A stretch of 64,000 nt of DNA from Luteolibacter flavescens (GTDB taxonomy: Bacteria; Verrucomicrobiota; Verrucomicrobiia; Verrucomicrobiales; Akkermansiaceae). Of the stretch, positions 41,109 through 50,172 are shown in pieces. Numbering within the stretch: position 1 is the first letter of the stretch; every line of letters starts with the position of its first letter. The stretch is from the NCBI RefSeq assembly GCF_025950085.1, contig NZ_JAPDDS010000012.1, positions 122,108 through 186,107 of the forward strand, in the 5' to 3' direction. The notes beneath the pieces are model-generated. The model was not told the DNA's origin, ran no database searches, and saw nothing but the letters and a program-made list of their open reading frames with translations. The translations under genes and the position numbers were made by a program.

Positions 41109-41924
41109 ATGAAGAAGCTACCGATCTTTCTGCTGTCCGGAGTCACCCTCGTCACCGGTTTCCTCGCGCTCCGGGTGGTGCACCTTGAGCAGCGCCTCGC
41201 CGAGGCAGAGAGCCGACAGGTCCCGGTGAGCCGCCAGCTTCCGGCTCGAAAGCTGGCCACTGCCATCAGCCCGCTGCCGCCGCTGGAGGCAATCCCCCCG
41301 CAGATGCTCGCGGCAGAATTGGCCAGCGCCCGTGCCGAGCTGGGCGAGCTGAAGCAGCAGCTCAAGGCCCGGGAGCGGCGTCCCATACTTGAGCAGTCGG
41401 GGGCCTTTGTGCCGGACTATTCCAGCACCGCTTTCATCCCGGAGCAGAAAACCGCCATCGAGCACTGGACCGGAGGCGAAAAGCGCCGGTGGGGGCATGA
41501 GCAGGCGGTGGGGGCTCCGGACACCCATCAGCCCGGCGACCTACCCTCGGCCTGGGCGTCGAAGGATCCCGACGGGGGCGAGGAGTGGCTGCAGGTGGAC
41601 TACGACCGCTTCGTCGATCTCCAGCAGATCAATGTCATCGAAAGTCACAACCCCGGCGCGATCAGCAAGGTGGTCGCGGTGCTTTCCGATGGCCGCGAGG
41701 CCACCGTCTGGGAGGGGACCATGGATCCCTCCGCCTCGGATGAACTCGTCTCCTCCGCCTTCCCCGTGGAGGAAAACCTCCGGGCCCGTTCGGTAAAGGT
41801 GTACCTCGACACCACCCGCGTGCCCGGCTGGAACGAGATCGACGCCGTGGAGGTGGTCGGCCGCGACGGGAAAAAGCAGTGGGCGACCGCGTCGCGGGCC
41901 AGCAGCAGCTACGCGGACCCGTGA
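41109..41924 (+). CDS. Membrane-anchored coiled-coil protein with discoidin-like domain
   Basis: 271 residues from the ATG at 41109. An N-terminal anchor (KKLPIFLLSGVTLVTGFLAL) is followed by two short coiled-coil segments (VVHLEQRLAEAESRQ; LASARAELGELKQQLKARE). A C-terminal beta-sandwich (about 105-255) resembles a discoidin/F5-8C-type domain: GAPDTHQPGDLPSAWASKD, EEWLQVDYDRFVDLQQINVI, GAISKVVAVLSDG and RARSVKVYLDTTRVPGWNEI. The IxxVxVxLDT..VPGWNEID end is characteristic of this fold. It likely binds a carbohydrate or protein at the cell surface. Confidence 0.7.
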   Translation: MKKLPIFLLSGVTLVTGFLALRVVHLEQRLAEAESRQVPVSRQLPARKLATAISPLPPLEAIPPQMLAAELASARAELGELKQQLKARERRPILEQSGAFVPDYSSTAFIPEQKTAIEHWTGGEKRRWGHEQAVGAPDTHQPGDLPSAWASKDPDGGEEWLQVDYDRFVDLQQINVIESHNPGAISKVVAVLSDGREATVWEGTMDPSASDELVSSAFPVEENLRARSVKVYLDTTRVPGWNEIDAVEVVGRDGKKQWATASRASSSYADP

Positions 41925-41946
41925 GATAACGCCGGTGCCCCCCGGA

Positions 41947-43353
41947 TCAATCGTCGCTGCTCACCCGCTTCAGTTTCCCCGAAGCCGTCAGCGGCAGCGT
42001 CTCCACCATCTTGAAGACCATCGGCACCTTGTAAGTGGAAAGCACCGCCTTGCAGTGGCGCTGAAGATCGACCGGTTTCGGCGGTAGCGCGGGGTCGGCG
42101 GGGATAATGTCCGCGACGGGCACCTGGCCCATTTGAGCGTGCTCGCGACCGTGGACCCGGCTGCGCGTCACGGCGGGATGCTCGTTCAGCACGCGCTCCA
42201 CCTCCTCGGGGAAGACCTTCATTCCCGCGACGTTGATGAGAGACTTCTTGCGACCCATCAGGAAGAGGTGGCCGTCTTCGTCGCGACGCACCAGATCCCC
42301 GCTGGCGAACCAGCCGTCGTCGAGCGGGTCAGGATTCCACGGGACGAGATAGGCGTCTAACAACCCGGGGCCGCGCACGTGGAATTCATCGTCGCGCAGC
42401 GCCACCTCGTAGGCGGGCATCGGCTTGCCGAGCGACATCGGTTTCTCGCTCGCGGCATCCAGATTCAATACCGACAGGCCCACCTCGATGATGCCGAGAC
42501 CTTGGGTCAGCGGCTTGTGAAAGCGTTGCTCGAATGCCCGTGCCGTCGTCTCGGGCAGCGCCGCGGCCGTGGCCACCGCGAGTCGTAGCGACGACCACAT
42601 GAAGCCGCCCTTGTCGCCGGAAAGCATCGCGAAGTGGAAGGGCGAGCCGTAGATCACCGTCGCGGCATGCTTCTCCGCCGTCGCCAGGATGTCCTCGCGC
42701 ATGGCCGAGTGCTCCAGCACGGTCGTCGCGCCGAAGTAGAGATAGAGCACGATCGAGACCGCGAAGTGATGGGCCATCGGCAGCATCCACAGCACGCGGT
42801 CCTGCGTGCCGATGCACAGGCCGTCGTTCGCGCCGGTGATGCGGGCGAGCAGCGTTTCGTGGGAGAGCACCACGCCCTTGCTCGTGCCGGTGGTGCCGGA
42901 ACTGAAGCGGATGAAAGCCGGGTTCAGCGCCTGGAATCCATCCTCGGGAAACTCGGGCGTCAGCGGCGCGCAGCGGTGCAGCGTCCATGGCGTGCCATCG
43001 CTTTCCGCCGTGAGAAGAACTTCCTCCGGCCCGTGCCATGGCAGGTCGTCGGCCGCGAGGATGAAGTCGAGTGCGGTGGTCGCCACGATCTCCGAGCGCT
43101 CCGCATCCGTCAGTTCCTCGGCGAGCGGCACCAGGCATCCGCCCGCCAGCAGCACGCCCATCGAGAGCACGATGTAGGACACGCCATTCGGGCACTGAAG
43201 GCCGATGCGCGGGATGCGTCCGATGGCAGGGATGCGCGCGGAGATTTCCCGCGCGTGGCGGAAAAGGTCGCCATAGGTCACGCGGCGATCTCCGCTGACG
43301 ACAGCCAGCGTGGCGGGATCATGACGGCGGGCGATTTCCTCGATCAGGTTCAC
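41947..43353 (-). CDS. AMP-forming acyl/aminoacyl ligase (adenylation enzyme)
   Basis: 468 residues starting at a GTG (43353) that overlaps the stop of the condensation gene (GTGA). ANL-superfamily motifs: SSGTTGTSKGVVLSHETLL (P-loop, residues 151-169), WMLPMAHHFAVSIVL, TVIYGSPFHFAML, GLGIIEVGLSV at the YGxTE position, DGWFASGDLVRRDEDGHLFL, GRKKSLINVAGMKVFPEEVE and the catalytic lysine end LTASGKLKRV. It should activate a carboxylic or amino acid as an adenylate and load it onto a thiol, probably the ACP encoded two genes upstream. The YGxTE motif is altered (GLGIIE), so the substrate pocket is unusual. The last gene of a three-gene operon. Confidence 0.85.
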   Translation of the reverse strand: MNLIEEIARRHDPATLAVVSGDRRVTYGDLFRHAREISARIPAIGRIPRIGLQCPNGVSYIVLSMGVLLAGGCLVPLAEELTDAERSEIVATTALDFILAADDLPWHGPEEVLLTAESDGTPWTLHRCAPLTPEFPEDGFQALNPAFIRFSSGTTGTSKGVVLSHETLLARITGANDGLCIGTQDRVLWMLPMAHHFAVSIVLYLYFGATTVLEHSAMREDILATAEKHAATVIYGSPFHFAMLSGDKGGFMWSSLRLAVATAAALPETTARAFEQRFHKPLTQGLGIIEVGLSVLNLDAASEKPMSLGKPMPAYEVALRDDEFHVRGPGLLDAYLVPWNPDPLDDGWFASGDLVRRDEDGHLFLMGRKKSLINVAGMKVFPEEVERVLNEHPAVTRSRVHGREHAQMGQVPVADIIPADPALPPKPVDLQRHCKAVLSTYKVPMVFKMVETLPLTASGKLKRVSSDD

Positions 43354-44663
43354 GGGACAGGCACTCCGAGGTCTTCGGCGAGTTTGTGTTTCATCAATTC
43401 CAGCTCCAGCGGTGAAAGGCAGCCGTCCTTCCACGACAGCGTCATCGAGAGCTGGCCCTCGTATTCCGAGAAGAAGATCCCGACGCCCGGCGGCGAGCAT
43501 ACCGAGGGGACATGATAGCCATTCGTCACGCGGCTGCCATGCAGCATCGCGAGCCCTGGCGCGAAGCTGCCGGTATGGGAATGGAAGAGCGTGCACACCT
43601 CGCCCTTCAGATACATGAAGGCCGGGAGATTGTAGAAGCGGGAGGGGCAGCGCTCCATCATCCGCATCAGCGCGTCCATCGAGGCGAGAAGCTTGCGCCG
43701 CATGAAGTCCGCGGACTTGCGGTAGAGCGCGCGGGTGGCGGGCTTCAGCTCAGCCAGGTCCTCCGAGGTCAGCAGTAGCGTGTAAACGCCCATGTGATTC
43801 TGGAAGAGAGGGCGCTCGCCCGCGCGCTGGGCAGGGAGCGAGAGCAGCACCGGCACCTGCTCGTCCGGGTGGCGCGCGGCGATGACCGACTGCACGGCGC
43901 GTGCGGCGATGCTGGCGAAGTACGGCAGGAGTAGTAGTTCACCCGCGGTCGCCGCCATCTTCGCCCGGATGACGGTCGTGGTATCGCGGTCGAATGCATG
44001 GACAGCTACCTGGCTTTCCCCTGCATCCACGCCCTTGCGGTGAAAGGAGCGGACCCGCCATGCGGGAAAAGTCCGCATCTCCTCGATCATCGGGAGCGCC
44101 TTCTTGTAGAGCGTGGACATCGGCTCGGCCGGGGCAGGGGAGTCCACTCCGCCGCTGCGCGGGGTGCGATCGTCCCCGGGCGTGGCGATCTCCAGCAGCA
44201 GCCGGTCGATCCCCACGGCATCGTGCAGCGAGTGGCTCCAGATCAGCACCAGCGTCCACGTGGAGGGCGAGGTGATCACCACGTGGAAGCGCAGGTTCGC
44301 CCCGGCTTTCCACACGTCCGGCTCACGCGCATTCAGCAGCCTTTCGATCAGCGGGTGAAGGGCGTCCTTGGAAATCCCGTGGACCTCCAGCGGGATCGGA
44401 GCCGGTGTCACCTCGTCCAATCTCCAGCGTGCGATGAAGTCACCACCGCGGGCGATGCGGGCATGCAGCACGGGATAACGATGGCCCAGCACATCCGCGG
44501 CATGTCGCAGGGCGGCGAGGTCGGGCTCTCCCTCGCACTCGACCACGGTAGCCGCGAGGTGGTGGCCCTGGCCACTGCGGCGCATCAGGCTTTCCAGCCC
44601 GAAGAGGAAGCCATCACTGCACGTCGCAGCGAGAGGCGGAAGGGTCTGTCCGCTCGATGGCAT
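43350..44663 (-). CDS. Condensation-type (HxxxD) acyltransferase
   Basis: 437 residues. The N-terminal half (LAATVVECEGEPDLAALRH, GHRYPVLHARIARGGDFIAR) and the motif LIWSHSLHDAVGIDRLLLEI match the CoA-dependent acyltransferase/condensation superfamily. His144 and Asp148 form the HxxxD active site; the glycine after Asp is alanine here. The C-terminal half has LLSLPAQRAGERPLFQNHMG, FMYLKGEVCTLFHSHTGSFA and YEGQLSMTLSWKDGCLSPLE. It is a free-standing C-domain or WS/DGAT-like enzyme. It would use an ACP- or CoA-bound acyl group to make an amide or ester. It starts right after the ACP stop and overlaps the ligase start. Confidence 0.75.
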   Translation of the reverse strand: MPSSGQTLPPLAATCSDGFLFGLESLMRRSGQGHHLAATVVECEGEPDLAALRHAADVLGHRYPVLHARIARGGDFIARWRLDEVTPAPIPLEVHGISKDALHPLIERLLNAREPDVWKAGANLRFHVVITSPSTWTLVLIWSHSLHDAVGIDRLLLEIATPGDDRTPRSGGVDSPAPAEPMSTLYKKALPMIEEMRTFPAWRVRSFHRKGVDAGESQVAVHAFDRDTTTVIRAKMAATAGELLLLPYFASIAARAVQSVIAARHPDEQVPVLLSLPAQRAGERPLFQNHMGVYTLLLTSEDLAELKPATRALYRKSADFMRRKLLASMDALMRMMERCPSRFYNLPAFMYLKGEVCTLFHSHTGSFAPGLAMLHGSRVTNGYHVPSVCSPPGVGIFFSEYEGQLSMTLSWKDGCLSPLELELMKHKLAEDLGVPVP

Positions 44664-44906
44664 TCAGCGAGAGGATGCCGCTTTTTTCTCTGCCACCAGC
44701 GCGGCGATCTTTTCCGCGGTGGAGAAGTTGTCCCGCGAGAGGTCCGCGGGATCGATCTCCACGCCGAAGCGGTCCTCGATCAGGAGCAGGAGCTGCATGA
44801 TGCCCATGGAATCCAGCCCCGCGGCGAAAAGGTCGCTCTGCGGGGTGATCGCTTGATCGGTATCGAGGATATCGGAGGCGATGAGGGAGGTCAGCTCGTT
44901 TTCCAT
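44664..44906 (-). CDS. Free-standing acyl carrier protein
   Basis: 80 residues from the ATG at 44906 (a TTG four codons upstream is possible). It shows the ACP helix II signature DLFAAGLDSMGIMQLLLLIE with Ser33 as the predicted 4'-phosphopantetheine site, followed by DRFGVEIDPADLSRDNFSTA. It should act as the carrier for the operon product. The stop codon is directly followed by the ATG of the condensation gene. It is not the fatty-acid synthase ACP (which is DSLD-type), but a specialised one for secondary metabolism or a modified lipid. Confidence 0.85.
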   Translation of the reverse strand: MENELTSLIASDILDTDQAITPQSDLFAAGLDSMGIMQLLLLIEDRFGVEIDPADLSRDNFSTAEKIAALVAEKKAASSR

Positions 44907-44988
44907 GCGGCGAGGCAAAGAATACGACGGACCGCGGGGCGATCAATACCGGGATTTGCGGCTGGCTCCAAAGGTCCGCCGTCCGGTT

Positions 44989-46437
44989 TTACCGCTCCAG
45001 TCCCTCGATGACCACGGTTTGGACGGATTTCTTCGGCAAGCTCATGGTGAAGTGTCCGCCTTCCACGCTCACCTTACCGGTGGTCTGGTAGCGGCTTTTC
45101 CCCATGGGCTCCGTCTGCCAGCCGGTGATGATGGGCTGTCCCCGCGCCCCGAGCTTCGAAAGATCGATCCGCCATTCCCGCCCGGTCTCGCCATCATTCA
45201 GGCAGATGACCGTGACCCGGCGCTCCTTTTCATCGAGTGCGGCGATCACGGACTCGTCCCCGGTGGTCAGGATGGTGGCTCCGGGCCGGATGTGGCGGGT
45301 GTATTGGGCGAGCACGTGCCACTTCGGGTTTGGCCGGCGCAGGCGGCCCCGCTGCATGTCTGCCGGGATCAGGCCCCAGCCGCCTCCGTCGATGGGCTGC
45401 CAGTAGGACCACGAGGTGGGCTTCAGGTCCTTGAGGTCGCGATGAAGGTTGTGCGCCATGTTCAGACCGGTGGGGTCGCCGTCGCCATACTCGGAGTTCC
45501 ACAGCCGCTTGCCGCCCTCCAGGTGTGCGACCTGATGGAGCTTTGCCCGGTCGCCCTTCGCCTCCTGATAGCCGTGGACATTTACCTGGCCGATCAGGTC
45601 GCGCGTCTTTTCGTCGAAGCTTTCCCAAGTCCGGATCGCATGATCGTAATAGGTCTCCTCCGAGGCGGCGATGGGCAGGTCCTCCAGGCCACGCTTGTCC
45701 AGTTCCTCCCGCACCATCGGCAGCACGCGCGCCTGTTGTCCCGGCGAGACATGGCAGCCCTCCTGTTTGCAATCGGCGAACCACCAGTCGGACACCGGCT
45801 CATTGAAAGGGGAGACCGTGGTGAAGGTGATGCCCCAGTCGTCCTTCGCCTTTCGCGCCACGGCGGCGAGATAGATCGCGAAGTTCCTCTCGTGCTCCGG
45901 GGAAAGATTGTCATCGCTCGGCTTCGGCCCGCCCGAGGGATTGTCGTTGCGGGTCATCCACCACATCGGGGAATTCGAGAAGAGCTCGAAGTGCGTGGCA
46001 CCGCGTTCCTTGGCGAGCTTCAGCATGTTCCGCTGCTTCGCATCGACCGACCAATCCCAGCTCTCCGAAGCGGGGTCGCTGCTGCGGTCATCCAGCCAGA
46101 ATCCCTGCATCTGGCGGTAGGGGAGGATGATCTTGGACTTCTGCATCTCCTGCTCGCCGATCTTCCGCCATGCGCAAGCACCGGCATTGTAGCGGGCGAT
46201 CGTCAGCCCGAGCCCCGGCAGCGCCTCGCCCTCCACCCGCACTTCCCGCGTGGTGAACATCGCATCCGCCAGGTCCGTACGATCGCCGAAAACCGCCGCC
46301 CACCAGCACAACGAAGCACCCCAGCCCTCCCACTTTCCCTGGCTGACAGTCGGGTCCAGCGTCACCGCCACCGGTTCGGCGTGGAGTCTTCCGGCGAGCA
46401 GTAACCCGATCCCTAGCATCCATGATCCTTTGCCCAT
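44989..46437 (-). CDS. GH30-like glycoside hydrolase (endo-beta-1,6-galactanase type)
   Basis: 482 residues from the ATG at 46437 with a signal peptide (WMLGIGLLLAGRLHA). The N-terminal GKWEGWGASLCWWAAVFGD is the signature of the endo-beta-1,6-galactanase branch of GH30. The barrel has FELFSNSPMWWMTRNDNPSG, TTVSPFNEPVSDWWFA (acid/base Glu213) and KRLWNSEYGDGDPTG (nucleophile Glu316), then SWSYWQPIDGGGWGLI. The C-terminal beta domain ends MSLPKKSVQTVVIEGLER. Likely cleaves galactan or a related plant/algal polymer outside the cytoplasm. It is next to the ACP operon but probably separate. Confidence 0.85.
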   Translation of the reverse strand: MGKGSWMLGIGLLLAGRLHAEPVAVTLDPTVSQGKWEGWGASLCWWAAVFGDRTDLADAMFTTREVRVEGEALPGLGLTIARYNAGACAWRKIGEQEMQKSKIILPYRQMQGFWLDDRSSDPASESWDWSVDAKQRNMLKLAKERGATHFELFSNSPMWWMTRNDNPSGGPKPSDDNLSPEHERNFAIYLAAVARKAKDDWGITFTTVSPFNEPVSDWWFADCKQEGCHVSPGQQARVLPMVREELDKRGLEDLPIAASEETYYDHAIRTWESFDEKTRDLIGQVNVHGYQEAKGDRAKLHQVAHLEGGKRLWNSEYGDGDPTGLNMAHNLHRDLKDLKPTSWSYWQPIDGGGWGLIPADMQRGRLRRPNPKWHVLAQYTRHIRPGATILTTGDESVIAALDEKERRVTVICLNDGETGREWRIDLSKLGARGQPIITGWQTEPMGKSRYQTTGKVSVEGGHFTMSLPKKSVQTVVIEGLER

Positions 46438-46645
46438 GTGATCAGTCAATGCGGTGCTCCAACGAACGTCTTGCGATATAGTCCAGCTTCGGGTGCGGCT
46501 TTGAACCCTCCGGCAACAGAACTCTGTGGTGATCGGATCTGTCACCCGTGACTCCTTGCATCAACGTGATGTTGCTGTTTGCATGGTCAGCTCTCGTCCG
46601 TGTTTTCACTCACCCCTCATCCCGGGAGAGGCATTTCCGACTATC

Positions 46646-47215
46646 ATGAAAGTATTTCTGATCCGCTCTGACCATAGGTGCTACTCGCTTCTACCGAAGG
46701 ATCCGGCGTTCTTCGACAAGGTGGGTCTCTTCGACGGCCAGCCGATTGAAGGGATATGGAGCAGGCTCGACGATCAGGAGCGCGCCTTCCAAGTGAGGGA
46801 ACCGGACACTACCCGCGCAGGGGGCTTTCACGACCTCGTGCTAGGCTGTCTGGTTTACGGGGATGCAGTGAGGATGAGTAAGGTAGGCGGGATCCTGGGA
46901 AAATCCGGTGAGGTTCTTCCCGGAACGATCGAGGGATACGGGCCGGTCTTCGTGCTGAATCCTTTGGCAAGCTACCCGTGCTTCGATCTTGAACGTTCAA
47001 ATTACCGGAAGGCAGGAACTGCGGTGGTTCAAGTCTTCGAGCATGTCTTCTTGCCCGACGAGATTGGGGACGCAAGTGTCTTCAAGGCACAGGTCAGGAA
47101 GAGGACGTCGATTTACACCGTCTCGGATCGGGGTGATCCGGAGAACGATTTTTATCACCAATATCAGGAAGCTTGCCTTTCCGGCCTGATCTTTGAGGAG
47201 GTCTGGCGTTCTTGA
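46646..47215 (+). CDS. Imm11-like (DUF1629) protein
   Basis: 189 residues from the ATG at 46646 (MKVFLIRSDHRCYSLLPKD); the frame also runs upstream without a domain. The C-terminal half follows the DUF1629/Imm11 plan: FVLNPLASYPCFDLERSNYR, VVQVFEHVFLPDEIGDASVF and a final CLSGLIFEEVWRS. Such proteins are immunity partners of polymorphic toxins. No toxin gene is near, so it would be an orphan. The match is my reading of the pattern and not a search result. Confidence 0.5.
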   Translation: MKVFLIRSDHRCYSLLPKDPAFFDKVGLFDGQPIEGIWSRLDDQERAFQVREPDTTRAGGFHDLVLGCLVYGDAVRMSKVGGILGKSGEVLPGTIEGYGPVFVLNPLASYPCFDLERSNYRKAGTAVVQVFEHVFLPDEIGDASVFKAQVRKRTSIYTVSDRGDPENDFYHQYQEACLSGLIFEEVWRS

Positions 47216-47260
47216 CCTGAGTTTCCGGGACGGTCGGTTGTTGGCCCATCCATGGTAGAC

Positions 47261-47287
47261 CGGCTGACGCTGCAAGTGCGCCAGCCG
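47261..47287. other. Hairpin between convergent genes
   Basis: CGGCTGACGC (47261-47270) and GCGCCAGCCG (47278-47287) pair with one mismatch around TGCAAGT. It lies between the Imm11-like gene and pckG, which converge here. No U-run follows on either strand, so it may be a weak bidirectional terminator or an unrelated repeat. Confidence 0.35.
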
Positions 47288-47402
47288 TGAGCAGACCAAG
47301 GTGGCAGGGGCGGGGAGTCAGAACTTCAGGGATGCGCCGGATATGGTGGTGCCCGGTGGATCCCGAAGCCTTCCTTCCGGCTGATAGGGACACCGCCTGC
47401 CA

Positions 47403-49238
47403 TCAGCTCAGCCTCGCCGCCAGCAATTCACGCTGGAACACGATCTCCTTCGGCAGGTAGTCGTAGAGCTTCAGGAAGAGCTCGCCCTGGCTGAGAATCT
47501 CGGCCTTCCACTCGTCGGCGTCGAAGGCCATGCATTGGTCGAATTTCTCCTCGTCGAAGCCTTCCAGCCCCTCGGTGTGGAAGTCCTCCCAATCCGGCGT
47601 CCAGCCGATCTGCGTCTCGTGGCCGGGGATGCGGCCGTGGCAGCGGTTCACGATCCACTCCAGCACGCGCATGTTTTCGCCGAAGCCGGGCCAGAGGAAC
47701 TTGCCATCCGCGTCCTTGCGGAACCAATTCACGTGGAAGAAGCGCGGCAGGTGGTTCACCTTGCGGCGCATGTCGAGCCAGTGGTGGAAGTAGTCGGCCA
47801 TATTGTAGCCGATGAAGGGGAGCATGGCGAAGGGGTCGCGGCGCACGCCTGCCTTCAGGCCGATCGCCGCGGCGGTGACTTCCGAGCCCATCGTCGCGCC
47901 GACATAGACGCCGTGGGACCAGTTGAAAGCCTGATAGACCAGCGGCATCGTGTTCGGACGACGGCCGCCGAAGATGATCGCGGAAATCGGCACGCCCTCC
48001 GGATTCTGCCACTGGGGATCGATGGTCGGGCACTGCTTCGCCGGGGCGGTGAAGCGGGCATTCGCATGGGCCGCGGGCCTGCCGCAGCCGGGCGTCCAGT
48101 CCTGGCCCTGCCAGTCGATGAGGTGGGCGGGAGCTTCCTTCGTGAGGCCTTCCCACCACACGTCGCCATCGTCGGTCAGGGCGACATTGGTGAAGATGGT
48201 GTTTTCCTTCATCGACTCCATCGCGATCGGATTCGTGTCGTAGGAGGTGCCCGGAGCCACGCCGAAGTAGCCGGTCTCGGGATTGATCGCATGCAGGCGG
48301 CCATCGGCATGCGGCCACAGCCAGGCGATGTCATCGCCCACGATGGTGGTCTTCCATCCTGCGTCCGAGTAGGTCTTCGGCGGCACCAGCATGGCGAGGT
48401 TGGTCTTGCCGCAGGCGGAGGGGAAGGCGGCGGTGAGGTAGGTCTTTTCCCCTTTTGGAGACTCAAGGCCGAGGATGAGCATGTGCTCTGCCATCCAATT
48501 GTGCTCGCGGGCGATGTTGCTCGCGATGCGCAGGGCGAGACACTTCTTTCCCAGCAGCGCATTGCCGCCGTAGCCGGAGCCGTAGGACCAGATCTCGCGG
48601 GTCTCGGGGAAGTGGACGATGTATTTGTCCTCATTGCACGGCCACGCGACATCGGCCTGGCCGGCTTCCAGCGGGGCTCCGATCGAGTGCAAGCAGGGGA
48701 TGAAGACGCCATGGCCGTCCCGCTTCTGGGGAAGCTCCCCGTTCGCCTCGGCCTCCAGCCGGTCGAGCACCTTCTTGCCCATGTGGGCCATGATGCGGGT
48801 ATTCACCGCCACGTAGGCGCTGTCCGTGACCTGCACGCCGATCTTCGCGAGCGGGGAATCCAGCGGGCCCATGCAGAAAGGTACGACGTACATCGTACGT
48901 CCCTTCATCGAGCCGGTGAATTTCTCCTTCAGCAGCGATTTCATCTCGGATGGCTCCATCCAATGGTTCGTCGGCCCTGCGAGGTCCTTGCGGCGGGTGC
49001 AGATGAAGGTGCGGTCTTCCACGCGGGCCACGTCTGATGACGTGGAGCGGGCGAGGAAGGAATTCGGGCGCTTCTCCGGACTCAGCTTCGTGAAGGTGCC
49101 CTTCTCTACGAGGAGCTGGCAGAGGCGGTCCCACTCTTCCTGCGAGCCATCGCACCATTCGATGGCATCGGGCTGGCAGAGGGCGGTCATTTCCTCGACC
49201 CATGCGAGGAGTTCGGCGTGGTGGACGGGAGCGCTCAT
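47403..49238 (-). CDS. pckG: Phosphoenolpyruvate carboxykinase (GTP)
   Basis: 611 residues, the normal size for GTP-type PEPCK. Motifs: [40 protein letters not shown], the P-loop [19 protein letters not shown] and [19 protein letters not shown] with the metal-binding carboxylates. The C-terminal part includes [20 protein letters not shown] and [20 protein letters not shown]. It converts oxaloacetate and GTP to PEP and CO2, the first step of gluconeogenesis. The ATG at 49238 ([13 protein letters not shown]) is the better start than the longer frame. It stands alone, without an obvious operon partner. Confidence 0.97.
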   Translation of the reverse strand: MSAPVHHAELLAWVEEMTALCQPDAIEWCDGSQEEWDRLCQLLVEKGTFTKLSPEKRPNSFLARSTSSDVARVEDRTFICTRRKDLAGPTNHWMEPSEMKSLLKEKFTGSMKGRTMYVVPFCMGPLDSPLAKIGVQVTDSAYVAVNTRIMAHMGKKVLDRLEAEANGELPQKRDGHGVFIPCLHSIGAPLEAGQADVAWPCNEDKYIVHFPETREIWSYGSGYGGNALLGKKCLALRIASNIAREHNWMAEHMLILGLESPKGEKTYLTAAFPSACGKTNLAMLVPPKTYSDAGWKTTIVGDDIAWLWPHADGRLHAINPETGYFGVAPGTSYDTNPIAMESMKENTIFTNVALTDDGDVWWEGLTKEAPAHLIDWQGQDWTPGCGRPAAHANARFTAPAKQCPTIDPQWQNPEGVPISAIIFGGRRPNTMPLVYQAFNWSHGVYVGATMGSEVTAAAIGLKAGVRRDPFAMLPFIGYNMADYFHHWLDMRRKVNHLPRFFHVNWFRKDADGKFLWPGFGENMRVLEWIVNRCHGRIPGHETQIGWTPDWEDFHTEGLEGFDEEKFDQCMAFDADEWKAEILSQGELFLKLYDYLPKEIVFQRELLAARLS

Positions 49239-49334
49239 GGCATCCGTATCAAACGCGCCCATTTGCCATGGTTCAACCCAATCGATGAAAATGGGCCGAA
49301 TCCCGGAGGATTTGACCGGATGCCGCCAACTTGC

Positions 49335-49375
49335 GCCAAAAACAATCAACCCCCGCAGGTTGCCCGCGGGGGTTG
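49335..49375 (-). terminator. Terminator of the secreted-protein gene at 49411
   Basis: Read on the minus strand, CAACCCCCGC pairs with GCGGGGGTTG (10 bp, bases 49347-49356 and 49366-49375) and is followed by ATTGTTTTTGG. It lies 36 bases after the stop of the gene at 49411 and upstream of pckG, so it separates the two. Confidence 0.85.
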
Positions 49376-49410
49376 AGGAAGCTTCAGGATGATATGAAGG
49401 AAGCTGCCGT

Positions 49411-50112
49411 TCAGTTAGGAGTAGATGCGGCGGCGCCTCTTGGCTGGGCGTCTTCCGCAGACTTGCGGTCTTCGGGGATCGCCTTCACGGCAACGGGACC
49501 GATGCGGGGGTCCTCGCTGGGCACCAGGAAGCACAGCGTGCGCATCTCCTTGTCGTATTCCCAGATCGCCGAGTAGAGCGGCTTCGTGTTGCCGGGGATG
49601 ATGAAGAGGGCACTGAATCCACGGTTATCACCGCCGATATCAAGGTCCACTGGCTTCCACCCCACGGGCACGCGGACGGCCTTCTTCTCCAGACGGACTT
49701 CCATCTCCTTCGGAGTGGAATTCAGGAAGCGGTAGGTTCCCCAGCGGAAGCCTGCCGGATTGTCATCGAAGACGACCGCGCGGATTCCCGCCGGATCCTT
49801 GGGATCCGGGAGCAGCATCAGCAGGGGATGGGTGACGTTCGCGCCGATGGTGAAGGAGTGCTGGGCAGCCGTGCCATCGGCGGCTTTTTTGTCCAAGGCT
49901 CGGACGAAGAACGGGCCATCACCCCTCAACTGGAAGAAAGGACTGCGTTTTGACGGATGAAGTTGCGTGATCTCGACCACGTTTTCACCGCTCACCAAGG
50001 CGAGCTTGCGTTGGGCGATCTCTTCGTCCCACGGCAGCACCCGCACGGAGGGGGCGGCGTGGGATAGTGCAGGGGCCAGAAGCAGGGCCAGAAACAGACG
50101 ACGGAAGTTCAC
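49411..50112 (-). CDS. Secreted protein of unknown function
   Basis: 233 residues with a GTG start at 50112 and a signal peptide ([19 protein letters not shown]). The mature domain is beta-rich: [79 protein letters not shown] and [20 protein letters not shown]. It is a single, compact domain followed by an acidic, unstructured tail. I recognise no named family. The gene is 60 bases downstream of the Verru_Chthon protein gene on the same strand, so it may belong to the same unit, with a terminator after it. Confidence 0.6.
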   Translation of the reverse strand: MNFRRLFLALLLAPALSHAAPSVRVLPWDEEIAQRKLALVSGENVVEITQLHPSKRSPFFQLRGDGPFFVRALDKKAADGTAAQHSFTIGANVTHPLLMLLPDPKDPAGIRAVVFDDNPAGFRWGTYRFLNSTPKEMEVRLEKKAVRVPVGWKPVDLDIGGDNRGFSALFIIPGNTKPLYSAIWEYDKEMRTLCFLVPSEDPRIGPVAVKAIPEDRKSAEDAQPRGAAASTPN

Positions 50113-50172
50113 GTAAACAAGGTGTTACCCGGGCGGCGGGATGTCAACGCCGCCGCCCGGGAAGAATGGAAC

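Noticed and set aside
47535..49037. A 500-codon open frame on the + strand over pckG
   Set aside because: Antisense shadow of a very conserved enzyme; composition is His/Arg/Ala-rich with no motif.
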